A stretch of 64,000 nucleotides of DNA from positions 166,770 through 230,769 of the forward strand of contig NZ_JANHLE010000006.1 in NCBI RefSeq assembly GCF_028682475.1, written 5' to 3'. The translations under genes and the position numbers were made by a program. The DNA is from Pseudomonas putida. Its GTDB lineage: Bacteria > Pseudomonadota > Gammaproteobacteria > Pseudomonadales > Pseudomonadaceae. Below are positions 61,541-64,000 of this stretch, one piece after another. Under the pieces are notes generated by a model. It saw only the letters and a program-made list of their open reading frames with translations, was not told the DNA's origin and did not search any database. Position 1 is the first letter of the stretch. Every line of letters begins with the position of its first letter.

Positions 61541-62295
61541 CAATCGGTACTAAGCGGAACATTGACCTTGGCTTTAATGAAGGGCACACCTGGAGACAGG
61601 TAAGGCTTTATGAAGTCCGCTACAAAACATTTCTGCTTACGCCTGCAAAAAATATTGAGACTCCAACTTACAATTCGACCAAGCCGTTTATCAAAATGAG
61701 TAAACTTTAAATCTACAACCTCTCTATTTGTTGCGATAGCCAATTGCGTGAAATCTTTCCACTCATATACCAAATGATGATACTGAGTGTGCATTTCTCG
61801 ATAATTTTTTGAGTACGCCATCGAGAGGTACGTCAATCCCAGACCTCCAGGCCCTATCAACGCACCGAGCAAAAAATACGGGTCAATGGTAGCCATGAAA
61901 ATGAAAACAATCGCCGTTATCCCTGCAAGCCACTTCAAAAATGTCAGAGCCCACTTGGGGAAATCTTTCCATTCACAGCATTCCACCCCGGACTTAGTAA
62001 AGCGATAAGCAAAATTCATTCGCTGATGGGTCATAGTAGAGATTACGGACGCGCATATTACGTAAAAACATATACTCACCAATAACTTTGAAAAAGAAGG
62101 CTCATCCGACGCTGGAGTTGAGTACAGAAAATACGCCCACCCCATTATTACGACTAGCATAAACGCAAACATACCATTCGCCACAAACGTATTGTAGTTA
62201 CGCGCCCGGATCGTCCAAGCCATTAATTCAGGTTCATGCGCAAATTTCCACTCAAGCTGCGGCGGCAGTTCAAGGGGCTTATTAAGATTTAACAT
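61540..62295 (-). CDS. A2: array membrane protein, unrecognised
   Basis: A 251-residue paralogue of A1 and A3. The N-terminal text (LNLNKPLELPPQLEWKF) matches A1, the helical segment (CFYVICASVIS...MTHQRMNFAYRF) is closer to A3, and the tail (HHLVYEWKDF, KFTHFDKRLGRIVSWS) differs from both. It lies eight bases after the B2 stop; the ATG at 62295 is used, with TTG 62307 as the alternative. No known domain seen. Confidence 0.7.
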   Translation of the reverse strand: MLNLNKPLELPPQLEWKFAHEPELMAWTIRARNYNTFVANGMFAFMLVVIMGWAYFLYSTPASDEPSFSKLLVSICFYVICASVISTMTHQRMNFAYRFTKSGVECCEWKDFPKWALTFLKWLAGITAIVFIFMATIDPYFLLGALIGPGGLGLTYLSMAYSKNYREMHTQYHHLVYEWKDFTQLAIATNREVVDLKFTHFDKRLGRIVSWSLNIFCRRKQKCFVADFIKPYLSPGVPFIKAKVNVPLSTD

Positions 62296-62303
62296 TATAG
62301 TGC

Positions 62304-63017
62304 TCAACGACCGTTTGAATTGGGGACGGCTAACTTAAGTAGCTCAGTGCTTTGGTGCGTCAGCACGATGCCATCTTTTTCTATCAGTTCACTGCCAGGT
62401 GTACTGTTGACTCGATCAGCCTCGTTTGCTGACCATTCCAGCGCCAGTCGGAACATGTAGCCGTAGCCGTCTGACCGCTGCCGCACGTCGCGCGGGTATT
62501 TAATCTCCAACTCAAGGATCGGATTGTCCGCTGGGCTGTCAATCCAGACTTGCCAAAGACGGTGTTGATCTTTCTGGGTGTAAGTGAAATCCGCTGGGCG
62601 AAGGTTATATACGGGTCCGCCGGGCAACTCTCCGAGCTGCTTCGGATCGACCCAGTTGCCATCAAGAAACTGGTCGTAAAAGTTATTCTCCGTGGCATAC
62701 AGCCGATCTTTAGAAAAATAGCGCTGCTCGACGATTGCCGGTTGCAAGGTCAGCTCTTTACCCGCCAACGCTGCGGGCAGCTGGATTTGTACCCAGAACC
62801 CCAGAGGCTTTCTCGGGGTGCTGCCACCACCGTAATACAGCGTTCTTCCCATTACCGTGGGTCGTTGCAAGGTCTCCATCAAAGAGGTCATCTGCTTGAG
62901 ATGCCCATCATCGTCCAACCATTCAGGGGTTGCCCCGCGCCCCCAGCTGCAACGGTACAACCACAAACGCAGCCCCTCACGCTTGAAGCGGTTGGCGGTC
63001 CATGAACGCTCAACCAT
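62304..63017 (-). CDS. B2: array soluble protein, unrecognised
   Basis: A 237-residue protein, the only complete B copy. No signal peptide or membrane helix is evident. It is mostly beta-like with many aromatic residues (FWVQIQLPAALAGKELTLQP, HRLWQVWIDSPADNPILELE) and a conserved C-terminus (GIVLTHQSTELLKLAVPN). The ATG at 63017 shares a base with the TGA of A3 (TGATG). I do not recognise the family. Together with A it forms the repeating unit. Confidence 0.7.
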   Translation of the reverse strand: MVERSWTANRFKREGLRLWLYRCSWGRGATPEWLDDDGHLKQMTSLMETLQRPTVMGRTLYYGGGSTPRKPLGFWVQIQLPAALAGKELTLQPAIVEQRYFSKDRLYATENNFYDQFLDGNWVDPKQLGELPGGPVYNLRPADFTYTQKDQHRLWQVWIDSPADNPILELEIKYPRDVRQRSDGYGYMFRLALEWSANEADRVNSTPGSELIEKDGIVLTHQSTELLKLAVPNSNGR

Positions 63018-63775
63018 CAATCGGTACTGAGCGGAACATTAACTTTGGCGTTAATGAAAGGCACACCTGGAGACAGATAAGTTCTAATCAATTCCGCCAC
63101 CTTTTCTTTTGTCTTTCGTTTGCAAAATATATTAAGATTCCAATTGGCTTCAAAGTTATCCCCATCCATGGTGATAGTGTATTTCAAATCAACAACCTCT
63201 CGATTGGTAGCAATGGCTAGCTGCGTAAATTCCTCCCACTTAAATGCATAGTGATGGTAGTGCGTATGCATTTCCCGATAGTTCTTTGAGTACGCCATCG
63301 ATAGATACGTCAAACCCACACCTCCAGGACCTATCAACGCGCCGAGCAAAAATGATGGATCAATAGTCGCCATGAAAAGAAAAATAATCGCTGTGATCCC
63401 CGCAAGCCACTTCAAAAAAGTCAGAGCCCATTCCGGAAAATCTTTCCAATTGCAATACTCCACTCCGGACTTGGTGAAGCGATAGGCAAAATTCATTCGC
63501 TGATGGGTCATGCTGGAAATTACAAAAGTAATAACCATAAAAAAGCAAGCACTAACTATAATCCGCGAAAACAACCCTTCACCCGGAGCCGGAAACAAAT
63601 ATACAATATACGCCCCCCCCATTATCAGGACAGACATAAACACGAACATGCAATTAGCCACAAACGTATTGTAATTACGCGCCCGAATTTTCCAAGCCAA
63701 CAATTCAGGCTCATGCGCAAATTTCCACTCAAGCTGCGGAGGCAGATCAATAGACTTATTAAAATCAAACATCAT
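63017..63775 (-). CDS. A3: array membrane protein, unrecognised
   Basis: A 252-residue paralogue of A1/A2 with a more divergent N-terminus (MMFDFNKSIDLPPQ) but the same LEWKFAHEPELLAWKIRARN text, four hydrophobic stretches and the PLSTD end. Its tail is nearly that of A1 (YAFKWEEFTQLAIATNREVV). Double ATG at 63775/63772, with a TTG at 63784 overlapping the B3 stop as an alternative. Confidence 0.7.
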   Translation of the reverse strand: MMFDFNKSIDLPPQLEWKFAHEPELLAWKIRARNYNTFVANCMFVFMSVLIMGGAYIVYLFPAPGEGLFSRIIVSACFFMVITFVISSMTHQRMNFAYRFTKSGVEYCNWKDFPEWALTFLKWLAGITAIIFLFMATIDPSFLLGALIGPGGVGLTYLSMAYSKNYREMHTHYHHYAFKWEEFTQLAIATNREVVDLKYTITMDGDNFEANWNLNIFCKRKTKEKVAELIRTYLSPGVPFINAKVNVPLSTD

Positions 63776-63780
63776 AGCGC

Positions 63781-64000
63781 TCAACGATCACTTGAACTGG
63801 GTACGGGCAACTTAAATAGCTCAGTGCTTTTGTGTGTCAGCACGATGCCATCTTTTTCTATCAGTTCACTGCCAGGTGTACTGTTGACTCGATCAGCCTC
63901 GTTTGCTGACCATTTCAGCGCCAGTCGGAACATGTAGCCGTAGCCGTCTGACCGCTGCCGCACGTCGCGCGGGTATTTAATCTCCAACTCAAGGATCGGA
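63781..64000 (-). CDS. B3: array soluble protein, C-terminal part, runs off the window
   Basis: The last 72 codons of a third B copy (LELEIKYPRDVRQRSDGYGY onward, ending KLPVPSSSDR), close to B2 but with several changes. The frame is open to the right edge, so the gene continues outside. Confidence 0.7.
   Translation of the reverse strand, partial: PILELEIKYPRDVRQRSDGYGYMFRLALKWSANEADRVNSTPGSELIEKDGIVLTHKSTELFKLPVPSSSDR

Overview
The window looks like a chromosomal segment of a fluorescent Pseudomonas, most likely of the P. putida/P. fluorescens type. The reasons are: GC-rich codon use; the housekeeping blocks xerD-dsbC-hom-thrC, rpsP-rimM-trmD-rplS, ffh and guaB-guaA; a RocS/RocR-like signalling cassette; and many copies of the short inverted repeats (REP-type, GCGGGGCAAGCCCGCTCCCA family) typical of this genus. 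I see no rRNA, tRNA, CRISPR array, transposase or integrase.

Layout. 1-6.3 kb: the end of a spermidine-dehydrogenase-like flavoenzyme, an old-yellow-enzyme reductase, recJ, yaeQ and a CaiB-type CoA transferase. 6.3-12.8 kb: a signalling cassette made of a periplasmic solute-binding protein, a NarL/RocA-type regulator, an EAL phosphodiesterase response regulator (RocR-like) and a 1200-residue BvgS/RocS-type hybrid sensor kinase. 12.9-23.5 kb: housekeeping genes, with a Na+/H+ antiporter and a thioesterase between the threonine/XerD block and the ribosomal/tRNA-modification operon. 23.7-31.9 kb: YpjD, a CorB-like CBS transporter, an MHS-family permease, purT, a VUT-type transporter, DUF1289, gamma carbonic anhydrase, two Nudix hydrolases and an L,D-transpeptidase. 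32.0-38.4 kb: a two-partner secretion pair (TpsB transporter, then a 1519-residue TpsA exoprotein), preceded by a sequence that can fold as a three-way junction. 38.4-46.4 kb: Nif3-like protein, purL, mltF, tadA and a Tat-exported multicopper oxidase. 46.5-51.9 kb: an APC permease and aminoaldehyde dehydrogenase operon facing a GntR regulator, which overlaps a stand-alone cache-domain protein. 51.9-60.3 kb: YcgJ-like protein, guaA, guaB, a zinc-ribbon protein, TauE/SafE and LysR, xseA and an M23 peptidase.

The last 3.5 kb (60.43 kb to the right edge) is different. It is visibly AT-richer and holds a leftward tandem array of two alternating, unrecognised gene types: a membrane protein (A) and a soluble protein (B). 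The transcription order is B3-A3-B2-A2-B1-A1-B0. B1 is internally deleted and frameshifted. B0 is a 46-bp remnant with a stop at codon 6 that ends beside a REP element. The A copies are mosaics of one another. Stop/start overlaps (TGATG) run along the array. This accessory module, possibly an immunity-gene array whose partner lies beyond the right edge, is the best candidate for something undescribed.

Working links between genes: hom and thrC make threonine from aspartate semialdehyde; purT, purL, guaB and guaA serve purine synthesis; the aldehyde dehydrogenase and permease probably take up and oxidise an amine-derived compound under the divergent GntR regulator; the Roc-like cassette probably couples a periplasmic signal to transcription and c-di-GMP turnover.
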